Positions 26,659 through 36,313 of a stretch of 64,000 bases of DNA are shown one piece after another. The position numbers were made by a program, and so were the translations under genes. Under the pieces are notes generated by a model, which had not been told where the DNA came from, did no database searches, and was given only the letters and a program-made list of their open reading frames with translations. The stretch's first letter is position 1; every line of letters begins with the position of its first letter. This DNA is from Cupriavidus gilardii. GTDB lineage: Bacteria; Pseudomonadota; Gammaproteobacteria; Burkholderiales; Burkholderiaceae. Where the stretch lies: NCBI RefSeq assembly GCF_008801915.1, contig NZ_VZOV01000018.1:56549-120548 (forward strand), in the 5' to 3' direction.

Positions 26659-27393
26659 CTACGGTCGCGAAGCGTCTTCGCAAGGCTCCAAGCCCGCGTG
26701 CCGTGGACAAGTCGACCGCAGGCCGTCTATGTGCTCGTTGAGATTTGGTGGGATGCGCTGCCACATCGGGTCAAGGATGAAGTCGATTCCCTCACGCCGG
26801 GCCTGCTTTGCCGCCGGTACGAAGTCAGCGTCGCCCGCTATCAGCACGATCTGGTCAACCTGCTTTTTGAACGCCAGCGAGGACACATCGACGCCGATTC
26901 GCATGTCGACACCTTTTTGCCGGATATCGACCATCACGTCGTCCGGCGTCAGCTCCGGCATCTGAAGCCTTCCGGCTAACAGCTCGGCCACCTTGGAAGC
27001 CTTGATGGTCCACTGGCTGTAGCTGGAAAGATGCCCGAGCCGGAGTGCCACCTTGCGCATCCCGCGTAGATGCTCATGTAGCTGAAGTCGGAAAGCCGCC
27101 TCTGCCGATTTGGCGAAGTCGACAATTCTCTTGTTGATCGGGTTGTGCATCTTCTTGGTCAACGGAGGGCAGTCGTAAAAGAAGATCCGATACAACTCGC
27201 GACGATCCTGTGGCCGTCGCTGGCGCTCCGGAGATGCATCGCTCCCAGTGCCGTTTGGACGTGGCGAAAGATGGGCGCATGCCCACCTATGAGCGCACTC
27301 CGCCGCCCCGCGTGCGTCATGGGCATTCTGCGGCTCGATTGCCCGAAAGCGCTTGATGAAGAAGGCCCCGTCGATGAGGATAGCCGTCGGCAT
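26659..27393 (-). CDS. NYN-domain (PIN-like) nuclease family protein
   Basis: 244 residues. The NYN fold is marked by the N-terminal ILIDGAFF strand with an Asp, the central KGVDMRIGVDVSSLAFK, and VLIAGDADFVPAAKQARREG, giving the usual acidic cluster of a metal-dependent RNase. A basic insertion (about 50-80, RQRRPQDRREL) separates the first strand from the rest. Start ATG 27393 has GGAG upstream. Related proteins cut RNA or act in conflict systems, but no dedicated partner is visible here. Confidence 0.85.
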   Translation of the reverse strand: MPTAILIDGAFFIKRFRAIEPQNAHDARGAAECAHRWACAHLSPRPNGTGSDASPERQRRPQDRRELYRIFFYDCPPLTKKMHNPINKRIVDFAKSAEAAFRLQLHEHLRGMRKVALRLGHLSSYSQWTIKASKVAELLAGRLQMPELTPDDVMVDIRQKGVDMRIGVDVSSLAFKKQVDQIVLIAGDADFVPAAKQARREGIDFILDPMWQRIPPNLNEHIDGLRSTCPRHAGLEPCEDASRP

Positions 27394-27551
27394 GCTGACT
27401 CCTGTGGCCCCCATTTCTACGTCAAGACGCAAAAAGCCCAGGGGGTCGGCGCGCTGCTGGATGATTGCAACGGCTTACTGCCAAGGGCTGGATGCAGCGC
27501 AATCTAGCATTGGTCAGGGTCCGGGGCAACAGCAAACCAGATACCTGTCAG

Positions 27552-27582
27552 TAAAAGAAAGAAAGCGCCCGAAGGCGCTTTC
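27552..27582 (-). terminator. Terminator of the RND efflux operon
   Basis: On the minus strand GAAAGCGCC-TTCG-GGCGCTTTC forms a 9-bp stem with a TTCG loop, followed by a T-rich TTTCTTTT. It begins 24 bases after the outer membrane factor stop. Confidence 0.85.
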
Positions 27583-27605
27583 CTTGTGCTGCCGGACCGC
27601 TGCGA

Positions 27606-29081
27606 TCAGCGGGCGGTGCCGTTCTGCGGCGTCGGCGCGGATGCCACCGGGCCGGTTTCCGACAGCCCGCCGCCCAACGCCCGATACAGGTCGATCGCGT
27701 TGTTCAGCCGCAGCTGGCGCGCCTGGATCAGCGCCTGTTCGGCGGTGAACAGTTGCCGCTGCGCGTCCAGCGTTTCGAGCTGCCCGGTGATGCCGCTGCG
27801 GAAGCGCAGGTTGGCCAGTTCGAAGCGCGCCGCTTCGGCGTTGCGCACCTGCTCCTGGCTGGCGACCTGTTCTTCCAGCGTGCCGCGCGCAACCAGCGCG
27901 TCGGCGACCTCGCGGAAGGCCACCTGGATGGTCTTCTCGTAGTTCGCCACCTGGATGTTCTTGCGCACGTTGGCCAGGTCCAGGTTCGACATGTTGCGGC
28001 CGAAGTCGAAGATCGGCAGCACCAGCTGCGGCGCGAACGACCACGCCTTGGTGCCGGCCTCGAACAGCCCGGAGAAGTCGCGGCTCATGCTGCCCAGCTG
28101 GGTGGTCAGCGAGATGCGCGGGAAGAACGCGGCGCGGGCGGCGCCGATATTCGCGTTGGCCGACAGCAGTTGCTGTTCCGCCTGGCGGATATCGGGACGC
28201 TGCTCGAGCAGGTCCGACGGCAGCCCCGGCGGGATGTCGGTGACGAAGCGTTCGTCCGACAGCGTGCGCGGCGGCGGCAGGTTCGGGATCGCGCCGAGCG
28301 GGGTGCCGACCAGCACCTCCAGCGCGTTGCGCGCCTGCGCGCGCTGGCGCGCCAGCTCGGCGGCCGACACGCGGGCCTGGGCCACCAGCGACTCGTTGTC
28401 GCGCAGGTCCAGCGCCGAGGTGGCGCCCGCCTCGAAGCGCTGCTGCGCCAGGCGGAAGGTTTCCTCGCGGGTCTTCAGCGTGTTCTGCGCGATCTGGTAC
28501 TGCTCGTCATAGGCGCGCTCGGCCAGATAGGCCTTGGCGACTTCCGACACCAGCGAGATCTGCGCGGCGCGCCGCGCTTCCTCGGTGGCGAAGTACTGCG
28601 CCAGCGCGGCGTTGGACAGGCTGCGCACGCGCCCGAAGAAATCGAGCTCGTAAGAGGTGATCGCGCCGCCGGCCTGCCAGTACCCGGCGGTATAGCCCTG
28701 GCCCGAGGGCGAGGCCGCGCCCGAGACCTGCTGGCGGGTATAGCCGCCTGTCGCGTTGACGGTCGGCAGCAGGTCGGCGCGCTGCACCTGGTACAGCGCG
28801 CGCGCTTCCTCGATGCGCAGCGCGGCGGTGCGCAGATCGCGGTTGTTGTTCAGCGCGGTCTCGATCATCGCCTGCAGGCGCGCATCGCGGAAGAACTCGC
28901 GCCAGCCGATGTCGGCGGCGCGGCGGCTTTCGCCGGTCTTCACCTCGGACTGGCCGTAGCCTTCGGTAGCGGTCGGGAATTCGGCCGCCACCGGCGCGGC
29001 CGGCCGCTCATAGCGCGGCGCCAGCGTGCAGCCGGACAGCACGCCGGCCACCAGCAGCAGCGCGGTCAGTGTCTTGGTCAT
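27606..29081 (-). CDS. RND efflux outer membrane factor, OprM/NodT family lipoprotein
   Basis: 491 residues. The signal peptide with lipobox LSGC (Cys about 18) is followed by two repeats of the TolC-like alpha-barrel fold, with ARALYQVQRADLLPTVNA and VANYEKTIQVAFREVADALV. It forms the trimeric outer membrane exit duct of the pump encoded just upstream. The ATG is one base past the pump gene stop. Last gene of a three-gene operon. Confidence 0.94.
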   Translation of the reverse strand: MTKTLTALLLVAGVLSGCTLAPRYERPAAPVAAEFPTATEGYGQSEVKTGESRRAADIGWREFFRDARLQAMIETALNNNRDLRTAALRIEEARALYQVQRADLLPTVNATGGYTRQQVSGAASPSGQGYTAGYWQAGGAITSYELDFFGRVRSLSNAALAQYFATEEARRAAQISLVSEVAKAYLAERAYDEQYQIAQNTLKTREETFRLAQQRFEAGATSALDLRDNESLVAQARVSAAELARQRAQARNALEVLVGTPLGAIPNLPPPRTLSDERFVTDIPPGLPSDLLEQRPDIRQAEQQLLSANANIGAARAAFFPRISLTTQLGSMSRDFSGLFEAGTKAWSFAPQLVLPIFDFGRNMSNLDLANVRKNIQVANYEKTIQVAFREVADALVARGTLEEQVASQEQVRNAEAARFELANLRFRSGITGQLETLDAQRQLFTAEQALIQARQLRLNNAIDLYRALGGGLSETGPVASAPTPQNGTAR

Positions 29082-29082
29082 G

Positions 29083-32000
29083 TCAGATTTCCTCCTTCGG
29101 GTCCAGCCACTTCTGGTCCAGCATGCGCTGACGCTCGCTGCCCTTGAAGCGTTTGCGGATCACCACGAAGAACACGGGCACCAGGAAGATCGCCAGCACG
29201 GTGGCGGTGATCATGCCCCCCATCACGCCGGTACCGATCGCGCGCTGGCTGCCCGAACCGGCGCCGGTCGAGATCGCCAGCGGCAGCACGCCGAGGATGA
29301 ACGCGAACGACGTCATCAGGATCGGCCGGAAGCGCAGGTGCACCGCCTCCAGCGTCGCGTCGATCAGGCTGCGCCCCTGCGCCTGCAGGTCCTTGGCGAA
29401 TTCCACGATCAGGATCGCATTCTTCGCCGACAGGCCGATGGTGGCGATCAGGCCCACCTTGAAGTAGACGTCGTTGGGCATGCCGCGCAGCGTCACGCCG
29501 AGCAGCGCGCCGAGCACGCCCAGCGGCACCACCAGCAGCACCGCGGCCGGGATCGACCAGCTTTCGTACAGCGCGGCCAGGCACAGGAACACGATGATCA
29601 GCGACAGCGTGTACAGCATCGGTTCCTGCGCGCCGGCCAGCCGCTCTTCGAACGACTGACCCGACCACTCGAAGCCGAAGCCCGGCGGCAGCTTGGCGAA
29701 CATCTCTTCCATCGCGGCCATCGCCTCGCCGGTACTGCGGCCCGGCGCGGCCTGGCCGGCCAGCTTGACCGCCGGCAGACCGTTGTAGCGCTCCAGACGC
29801 GGCGAGCCCATGATCCACTTCGACGTCGCGAACGCCGCGAAGGCCACCATGTCGCCGTTGCTGTTGCGCACGCGCAGCTTGGTCAGGTCGTCCGGCAGGC
29901 GGCGGTCCGCGCCCTCGGCCTGGGCGATCACGCGGCGCACGCGGCCCTCGTAGATGAAGTCATTGACGTACGAGGAGCCGAACGCGATCGACAGCGTCGA
30001 GTTGATGTCGGCGATCGACACGCCCAGCGCGCGCGCCTTCTCGCGGTCGATGTCGATCTGCAGCTGCGGCGCGTCTTCCTGGCCTTCCGGACGCACGCCG
30101 GCCAGCACCGGATTCTGCGCGGCCATGCCGAGCATCATGTTGCGCGCTTCCATCAGCTTGGCGTGACCCTGGCCCGAGCGGTCCTGCAGGCGGAAGTCGA
30201 AGCCGGACGAGTTGCCCAGTTCCGGAATCGCCGGCGGGTTCAGCGGGAAGATGATCGCGTCCTTGATGAACGACAGCGCGCCGAAGGCACGGCCCACCAG
30301 GGCCTGCGCGGTTTCGTCCGAGCCGGTGCGCTCCTTCCAGTCCTTCAGCCGCACGAACGCGATACCGCCGTTCTGGCCGCGGCCGAAGAACGAGAAGCCC
30401 GCCACCGTGATCATCTGGTCGACGATCTTGCTTTCCTTCTGCAGGTAGTAGTCCTCGATCTGCTTGAGCACGCCGAGGGTGCGCTCCTGCGTCGCGCCAT
30501 TGGGCAGCTGCACCACGGTGATCGTGTAGCCCTGGTCCTCGTCAGGCAGGAACGACGACGGCAGGCGCTGGAACAGCAGCACGACGGCGGCGACGATCAG
30601 GCCGTACAGGATCAGGTAGCGGCCGGTACGGCCCAGGATCTTCGCCACCATGCTCTGGTAGCCGGTGGCCGCCCGCGCGAAGGTGCGGTTGAACCAGCCG
30701 AAGAAGCCCTTCTTCTCGTGGTGATGGCCCGCCTCGACCGGCTTGAGCAGCGTGGCGCACAGTGCCGGGGTCAGCGTCAGCGCCATCAGCGCCGAGAAGG
30801 CCATCGACGCGATCAGCGACAGCGAGAACTGGCGATAGATGTTGCCAACCGAACCGGCGAAGAACGCCATCGGGATGAACACCGCGGTCAGCACCAGCGT
30901 GATGCCGACGATCGCGCCGGTGATCTGGCCCATCGCCTTGCGGGTCGCCTCGCGCGGGGACAGCCCTTCCTCGCTCATGATCCGCTCGACGTTCTCGACC
31001 ACCACGATCGCATCGTCCACCAGGATACCGATGGCCAGCACCATGCCGAACATCGTCAGCACGTTGATCGAGAAGCCGAACGCCAGCAGCATGCCAAACG
31101 TACCGAGCAGCGCGACCGGCACCACCAGCGTCGGGATGATCGTGGCGCGGAAGTTCTGCAGGAACAGGTACATCACCAGGAACACCAGCACGATCGCTTC
31201 GAGCAGCGTCTTGACCACTTCCTCGATCGAGATCTTGACGAAGGCCGAGGTGTCGTACGGCACGGTGTACTCGTAGTCCGCCGGGAAGAACTTCGACAGC
31301 TCCTCCATCTTCGCGCGCACCGCGGTGGCCGTCGCCAGCGCGTTGGCGGTCGGCGCCAGCTTGATCGCGATCGCGGCCGACTGCTTGCCGTTGGTACGGG
31401 CGACGGTCGAATAGTCGGCGCCGCCCAGTTCCACGCGGCCGACGTCGCGGATGCGCACCTGCGAGCCGTCCGGATTCACGCGCAACAGGATGTTGGCGAA
31501 TTCCTCGGGCGTCGACAGCCGGCTCTGCGTGGTCACCGTGGCGTTCAGCTCGGTACCGCGCGGCGACGGCGTGCCGCCCAGTTCGCCGACGGCGACCTGG
31601 ATGTTCTGCTCGGAGATCGCCGCGGTGACGTCCAGCGGGGTCAGGTTGTAGCCGGTCAGCTTGGCCGGATCGAGCCACACGCGCATCGCGTACTCGGTGC
31701 CGAACAGGTCGGCCTGGCCGACGCCGGGCACGCGGCGGATCGAGTCCAGCACGCTGGCCGACACGTAGTTGCCCAGCTCGATCGCGCTGGCGCTACCGGA
31801 CTTGGACGTCACGGTCAGGAACATCATGTAGTTGTTCCCGGCCTTCTCGACACGCACGCCCTGCTGGCGCACTTCCGCCGGCAGGCGCGCCTCGACGCGC
31901 TTCAGGCGGTTCTGCACCTCGACCGAGTTCAGGTCGACGTTGGTACCCGGCTGGAAGGCGATGGTGATCGTCGCCAGGCCAGTCGACTCGCTGGTCGACT

Positions 32001-32235
32001 GGTAGTACATCAGCCCGGGCGCGCCATTGAGCTCCTGCTCGATCACCGAGGTGACCGAGTCTTCGAGCGTCTTGGCGGAGGCGCCGGGGTAGGTCGCCGT
32101 GACCGAAATGGTCGGCGGCGCGATGTTGGGATATTGGGCGATCGGCAGCTGCGTGATCGACAATATCCCGCCCAGCACGATGATCAGCGCGATCACCCAC
32201 GCGAACACCGGCCGGTCGATGAAAAACTTGGCCAT
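29083..32235 (-). CDS. RND multidrug efflux pump, HAE1 family (AcrB/MexB-like)
   Basis: 1050 residues, the usual length. N-terminal [23 protein letters not shown] is typical of HAE1 pumps. The proton relay is present: the Asp pair in [12 protein letters not shown] (TM4, about 407-408) and Lys in [11 protein letters not shown] (TM10). Two large periplasmic loops carry porter and docking domains. It expels drugs, detergents or solvents using proton motive force. Middle gene of the adaptor-pump-channel operon. Confidence 0.96.
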   Translation of the reverse strand: MAKFFIDRPVFAWVIALIIVLGGILSITQLPIAQYPNIAPPTISVTATYPGASAKTLEDSVTSVIEQELNGAPGLMYYQSTSESTGLATITIAFQPGTNVDLNSVEVQNRLKRVEARLPAEVRQQGVRVEKAGNNYMMFLTVTSKSGSASAIELGNYVSASVLDSIRRVPGVGQADLFGTEYAMRVWLDPAKLTGYNLTPLDVTAAISEQNIQVAVGELGGTPSPRGTELNATVTTQSRLSTPEEFANILLRVNPDGSQVRIRDVGRVELGGADYSTVARTNGKQSAAIAIKLAPTANALATATAVRAKMEELSKFFPADYEYTVPYDTSAFVKISIEEVVKTLLEAIVLVFLVMYLFLQNFRATIIPTLVVPVALLGTFGMLLAFGFSINVLTMFGMVLAIGILVDDAIVVVENVERIMSEEGLSPREATRKAMGQITGAIVGITLVLTAVFIPMAFFAGSVGNIYRQFSLSLIASMAFSALMALTLTPALCATLLKPVEAGHHHEKKGFFGWFNRTFARAATGYQSMVAKILGRTGRYLILYGLIVAAVVLLFQRLPSSFLPDEDQGYTITVVQLPNGATQERTLGVLKQIEDYYLQKESKIVDQMITVAGFSFFGRGQNGGIAFVRLKDWKERTGSDETAQALVGRAFGALSFIKDAIIFPLNPPAIPELGNSSGFDFRLQDRSGQGHAKLMEARNMMLGMAAQNPVLAGVRPEGQEDAPQLQIDIDREKARALGVSIADINSTLSIAFGSSYVNDFIYEGRVRRVIAQAEGADRRLPDDLTKLRVRNSNGDMVAFAAFATSKWIMGSPRLERYNGLPAVKLAGQAAPGRSTGEAMAAMEEMFAKLPPGFGFEWSGQSFEERLAGAQEPMLYTLSLIIVFLCLAALYESWSIPAAVLLVVPLGVLGALLGVTLRGMPNDVYFKVGLIATIGLSAKNAILIVEFAKDLQAQGRSLIDATLEAVHLRFRPILMTSFAFILGVLPLAISTGAGSGSQRAIGTGVMGGMITATVLAIFLVPVFFVVIRKRFKGSERQRMLDQKWLDPKEEI

Positions 32236-32292
32236 GAGGCTGGCTCCCTTTGTATTCCGCTATCTGCTTGCGCTTACCGCTAGGCGCGGTGC

Positions 32293-33528
32293 TCAGCCCT
32301 GCTTGGCCGCAGCCGCCGAAGCGGCCGCCGGTGCCGAGGCGCCGCCCTGGCCACCAGCCGCGGCCGCGCCGCTCGCGCCACCGGCCGGGGCCTGTGCCTG
32401 GAACGGCACTGCCTTGGCCGGCGCACCCGGCTTGACCTTCTGCAGGCCCTCGACGATCACCTTCTCGCCGCCCTTCAGGCCTTCGGTGACGACCCAGCGA
32501 TCGCCGATCGCCGGTCCGACCTTGACCGGCACCGCGGCGACGTTGCCGTCCGCGCCGACCACCAGCACCGAGGCGCCCTGGCCGCTGCGGATCAGGCCGC
32601 GTTGCGGCACGGTCAGCGCGTTCTCGTCGACACCCTGCTCGACCCGCACGCGCACATAGGTGCCCGACAGCAGATCACGGCGGGGATTCGGGAACTGCGC
32701 ACGCAGCGTGATCGCGCCGGTGCTCGGGTCGACCGTCATGTCGGAGAACAGCAGCTTGCCGGTCTCGCTGTATTCCGTGCCGTCCTCGAGGAACAGGCGC
32801 ACCTTGGCACCGCCGTCGACGCCCTTGATGGCGCCCGACTCGATGGCACGGCGCAGCCGCATCACCTCGGTGGCGGGCTGGGTGAACGTCACCCAGATCG
32901 GATCGACCTGCTCGACCAGCGCCAGCTGGGTCGCCTGGCCGTTGCCGACCAGCGCGCCCTCGGTCACCAGCGCACGGCCGGCACGGCCCGAAATCGGCGC
33001 CGTGACCGTGGTATAGCCCAGGTTGATCTGGGCCGTGGTGACGGCCGCCTTGGCCGAGGCGATCTCGGCGGCGGCCTGGCCGGCAGCCGCGACAGCCTCG
33101 TCATATTCCTGCTTGCTGACCGCGTTGACGGCGACCAGCGGCTTGTAGCGCTCGGCCTTCTGCCGCGCGGCGACCGCATTGGCCTCGGCCCGGGCCAGAC
33201 TGGCCTTGGCCGACGCCAATTGGGCCTGATACGGCGCCGGGTCGATCTTGAACATCACCTGGCCGGCCTTGACCTCGCCGCCCTCACGATAGTTGCGCGA
33301 CAGCACGATACCTTCGACGCGCGCCCGCACTTCGGCGGTGCGCACGCCCTCGAGACGGCCCGGCAGCTCGTTGACGACCGGCACCGCCGTCGGCGTCACC
33401 GTCACCACGCCCACCTCGGGCGGCGGCATCGCGCCGCCCTGCGGGGCGTCGTTGCCGCAGGCGGACAGCGTGAGTACCGTCAGCGCAGCGGTAACGGCAA
33501 GCAAACTCGAACGTTGGGACTTCCTCAT
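32293..33528 (-). CDS. RND efflux periplasmic adaptor (AcrA/MexA-like lipoprotein)
   Basis: 411 residues. Signal peptide with lipobox LSAC, then the lipoyl half-motif VEGIVLSRNYREGGEVKAGQ, an alpha-hairpin (about 95-165), and the second lipoyl and beta-barrel domains (TTVTAPISGRAGRALVTEG). It links the inner-membrane pump to the outer-membrane channel. The C-terminus is a 35-residue Ala/Gly/Pro-rich tail, longer than in AcrA. The start MRKSQRSSLLAVTA is at 33528. First gene of the operon, divergent from the TetR gene. Confidence 0.95.
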   Translation of the reverse strand: MRKSQRSSLLAVTAALTVLTLSACGNDAPQGGAMPPPEVGVVTVTPTAVPVVNELPGRLEGVRTAEVRARVEGIVLSRNYREGGEVKAGQVMFKIDPAPYQAQLASAKASLARAEANAVAARQKAERYKPLVAVNAVSKQEYDEAVAAAGQAAAEIASAKAAVTTAQINLGYTTVTAPISGRAGRALVTEGALVGNGQATQLALVEQVDPIWVTFTQPATEVMRLRRAIESGAIKGVDGGAKVRLFLEDGTEYSETGKLLFSDMTVDPSTGAITLRAQFPNPRRDLLSGTYVRVRVEQGVDENALTVPQRGLIRSGQGASVLVVGADGNVAAVPVKVGPAIGDRWVVTEGLKGGEKVIVEGLQKVKPGAPAKAVPFQAQAPAGGASGAAAAGGQGGASAPAAASAAAAKQG

Positions 33529-33621
33529 CGATAACCCCGTGATGGCAATTTGAGATCGGCCGGATACGCCAAACGCCGGCCCAGAGCTAAGGGGCCGGCG
33601 TGGACGTCCTGTGCGGCAGAA

Positions 33622-33644
33622 CTCCACGACGGACCGTCGTGGAG
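33622..33644. promoter_or_regulatory. Perfect 11-bp-arm palindrome in the RND operon leader
   Basis: CTCCACGACGG and CCGTCGTGGAG flank a single A. It lies about 95 bases upstream of the adaptor ATG and downstream of the likely promoter, so it is either a second operator or a strong hairpin in the mRNA leader. Confidence 0.5.
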
Positions 33645-33803
33645 AAAAAGAACAATACTAGCCACAAACCGCAATGGTGCCGTATGGATTGCGACAGATG
33701 GTCGCGTATGCGTCACTACATGCAGCCCGCAGGACCCGAATGGTCAGGATCTCTTGGTAGAAAGATGCGCAGGGCTGGTCCAAATTGTGGCTAGCGCGTA
33801 GTA

Positions 33804-33827
33804 TATATACATTCAAGCATGTATGTA
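33804..33827. promoter_or_regulatory. AcrR-like 24-bp operator overlapping the efflux promoter
   Basis: Arms TATATACAT and ATGTATGTA pair at 8 of 9 positions around TCAAGC. Arm sequence and total length match the E. coli AcrR operator layout (TACATACAT...ATGTATGTA, 24 bp). On the minus strand TTACAT and TATACT with a 17-base gap overlap it, giving a plausible sigma70 promoter for the pump operon that a bound repressor would block. Confidence 0.75.
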
Positions 33828-34118
33828 AGAGAAATATTGCACCGCAAGGATGCCCCGTCTCTTTGCCGGCCGCCGGCCGCTTTGCCGGTCGGTTTCACGC
33901 CTTTTGCAATTGGGCACCGACCGCATATGCGAGGGCAACCGGGATCGGTTAGCATGCCGCCCGTCGCACCGCAGCAAAACAGAGGCAGGAAGTCCAGTGG
34001 TATCGCAGTTTCGTGACGGATTCGTTTCTTTCCTGGCTGGCCGGCGACCGCAGGTACCCGCCGCGATCCTCGGCGAAGCCGTCCCATTCGTCCCCACCGC
34101 CCACTGAAGACACCGCTT

Positions 34119-34838
34119 ATGGCCAGACGTACCAAGGAAGAAGCCCTCGAGACGCGACATCGCATCCTCGACGCGGCCGAGGCCGTATTCCATGCGCGCG
34201 GCGTGGCGCGGCCCTCGCTGGCCGATATCGCCGAGGCCGCCGGGGTGACCCGGGGGGCGATCTACTGGCATTTCAAGAACAAGAGCGATCTGTTTGCCGC
34301 CATGTGCGACCGCGTGCATCTGCCGGTCGAGGCGCTGTGCGAACCGGAGCGGATCGCCAGCCAGGAGGACCCGCTCGGCGGCATCCGCGACATCGTCGCG
34401 CTGGTGTTCCGCGAGACGGTGGTCAATCCGCAATGGCGGCGCGTGTTCGAGATCGTATTCCACAAGTGCGAGATGGTGGACGACAACGGCGCCATCCTCG
34501 AGCGCCAGCGGCAGTCGCACGAGCAGGGCTTGCTGAAGATGCGCGAGCACCTGCGTCTGGCGGTCGATCGCGGCCAGCTGTCGGCGGACCTCGATCTGGA
34601 CCTGGCGGTCAACGCCTTCCACGCCGCCATCGGCGGCGTGCTGGCCCACTGGCTGTTCGCGCCGGGCGACTTCGACCTGAATGCCGACGCGGAACGGCTC
34701 GCCGACGTCTTCGTCGACACGCTGCGCTTCGCACCGTCGCTGCGCAAGGGCTATGTGCCGCGGCCGATGGCCAGGCTGGACGAGGAAATGGCGGCCCTGC
34801 GGCTCAAGGTCCAACAGCAGCAGTGCGCGGGCGGCTGA
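34119..34838 (+). CDS. TetR-family repressor of the RND pump (AcrR-like)
   Basis: 239 residues. The TetR helix-turn-helix is at about 12-58 (ARPSLADIAEAAGVTRGAIYWHFKNKSDLF), and the C-terminal ligand-binding part resembles AcrR/TtgR proteins (FRETVVNPQWRRVFEIVFHKCE). It diverges from the pump operon, and an AcrR-like operator lies between them, so it most likely represses that operon until a drug ligand binds. ATG 34119 agrees with the common MARRTKEEALETR start. Confidence 0.92.
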   Translation: MARRTKEEALETRHRILDAAEAVFHARGVARPSLADIAEAAGVTRGAIYWHFKNKSDLFAAMCDRVHLPVEALCEPERIASQEDPLGGIRDIVALVFRETVVNPQWRRVFEIVFHKCEMVDDNGAILERQRQSHEQGLLKMREHLRLAVDRGQLSADLDLDLAVNAFHAAIGGVLAHWLFAPGDFDLNADAERLADVFVDTLRFAPSLRKGYVPRPMARLDEEMAALRLKVQQQQCAGG

Positions 34839-34902
34839 TGCGCTGCGCGGCCACCCGCCGCAACGCGCTCGTGCCGTCCCGTCGCTTCCCCTTGTCCGGA
34901 CT

Positions 34903-36072
34903 TCACCCCTTCATCGCCTCGCGCCAGCGCGCGAGGAAGGCCTGCTTGCGCAGCGTGTCCTGCGCCGCCAGCAAGCCCGGACCGACGCTGATCGGCTTGA
35001 AGGCGTAGCCCAGCCGCTCGGCCAGCGCCGCCGCGGTATGGCCGCTCCTGGTGTCGGTGCGGATCGTATAGAGCCGCGACGCCGAACGCGCCAGCAGTGC
35101 CTGTCCCTCGCGGGACAGCAGGAAATCGAGCCATAGCCGCGCGGCCCAAGGATGCGGCGCGCGGCGCGCGATGAAGGCGACGCGCGACATCACCAGCGTG
35201 TAGTCGCTCGGCGCCACCACGCCGATCGCCGCGCCGCGCTCCATCAGCGACAGCGCATACGAGCCCAGCAGGTTGTAGGCCAGCACCAGTTCGCCGCTGG
35301 CGACCGACTCGACCATGTCGGCGGTCGACGCCGACAGCCGCACGCCGGCCCGCCCGAGCGCCTGCGCCAGATACCAGAACTCGCCGCCCATGCGCGCATC
35401 CTGCTGCGCGAGCAGATAGCCGACGCCGGAGCGCTCGATATCGTAGGTGACCACGCGCCCGCGCCAGCGCGCTGCGTTGTCCTGCAGCAGCCTGGCCAGC
35501 GCGCTGCGGCTGCGCGGCACCGGCATGCCGTCGAAATGGCGGCGGTTGTAGACGATCACCGCCGGCTCGAAGGTGGTGCCCCAGGCCTCCTCGCGCCAGC
35601 TTGCCCAGCCCGGCAGCCCCGCGCGCTCGGGCGACGCGTAGTGCAGCGCGTGGCCGTCGTTGACCAGCTTGATCTGCAGGTCCATCGCGGTGCTCCACAG
35701 CACGTCGGCGTGATCGGCGCGGACCGGCTGCGCGGACTCGGCGAGAAAACGCTGGTTCAGCTCGATGGTGTTCAGGTCCCGATAGCCGACCTTGACGCCG
35801 GCAAAACGCGCCTCGAAGGCATCGAGCAGCGGCCGGGCGACATCCTCGTCGGTCGACGCATAGACCGTGACCATGCCTTCGCGCTGGGCACGCGCGATGA
35901 TCTGCGGGTAGTCGGCCGGATAGCCGGGCGGCGGGTTCACCGGACTCGGCGCGGCGCCCGGCGCCGCGAATGCGCCTTGCCACGCCAGCGCACCGGCGCC
36001 CGCCAGCAGGCGGCGGCGCAGCGAGGAGGGCGGGTCGCCGCGCTCGGCTGATGCAGGCGGATCGGCAGGCAT
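34903..36072 (-). CDS. Periplasmic solute-binding protein (Fe3+/polyamine ABC type) without ABC partners
   Basis: 389 residues. A twin-Arg-like signal SLRRRLLAGAGALAW precedes an extracellular solute-binding domain of the iron/spermidine class (MVTVYASTDEDVARPLLDAFEARF; ADVLWSTAMDLQIKLV). No ABC permease or ATPase is nearby. It diverges from tctD-tctE, so a role as periplasmic ligand sensor for that kinase is plausible (inference). The start is ATG 36072. Confidence 0.85.
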   Translation of the reverse strand: MPADPPASAERGDPPSSLRRRLLAGAGALAWQGAFAAPGAAPSPVNPPPGYPADYPQIIARAQREGMVTVYASTDEDVARPLLDAFEARFAGVKVGYRDLNTIELNQRFLAESAQPVRADHADVLWSTAMDLQIKLVNDGHALHYASPERAGLPGWASWREEAWGTTFEPAVIVYNRRHFDGMPVPRSRSALARLLQDNAARWRGRVVTYDIERSGVGYLLAQQDARMGGEFWYLAQALGRAGVRLSASTADMVESVASGELVLAYNLLGSYALSLMERGAAIGVVAPSDYTLVMSRVAFIARRAPHPWAARLWLDFLLSREGQALLARSASRLYTIRTDTRSGHTAAALAERLGYAFKPISVGPGLLAAQDTLRKQAFLARWREAMKG

Positions 36073-36313
36073 GGAAGGCGGCTGGACAGGCAAGCGGAAG
36101 GGGCGCGCGGGGTCGCGGCCGCGCGCGGAAGCGGCGAACCGGCGCGACGGTGGAGCGGTATTATAGGCGCCCGGATCGGGCCGCGAGTCCACGCCCGCAT
36201 GGCGACATCGGACGCGAACGCAAGCGCGTTCGCCCCCCGCCGCGGACGATTCCCGCATTCGCGTTCCTTCTGGATGTTCCTGTTTCGCGTTCCAACTCCG
36301 GCAGGAGGCCGGC

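Larger units (their letters stand above)
33529..34118. other. Divergent control region of the RND operon and TetR gene
   Basis: 590 bases, AT-rich at 33640-33840. It contains a 23-base palindrome (33622-33644) and an AcrR-like operator (33804-33827), each listed separately. The 290 bases before the TetR ATG hold no believable ORF. Confidence 0.7.

Noticed and set aside
27394..27605. Small plus-strand genes near the efflux terminator
   Set aside because: Frames there overlap the terminator or the NYN promoter and show no protein character.
29026..32283. A 1085-codon open frame on the plus strand
   Set aside because: It lies exactly antisense to the RND pump and is Arg/Gln/His-rich; a by-product of high G+C third positions.
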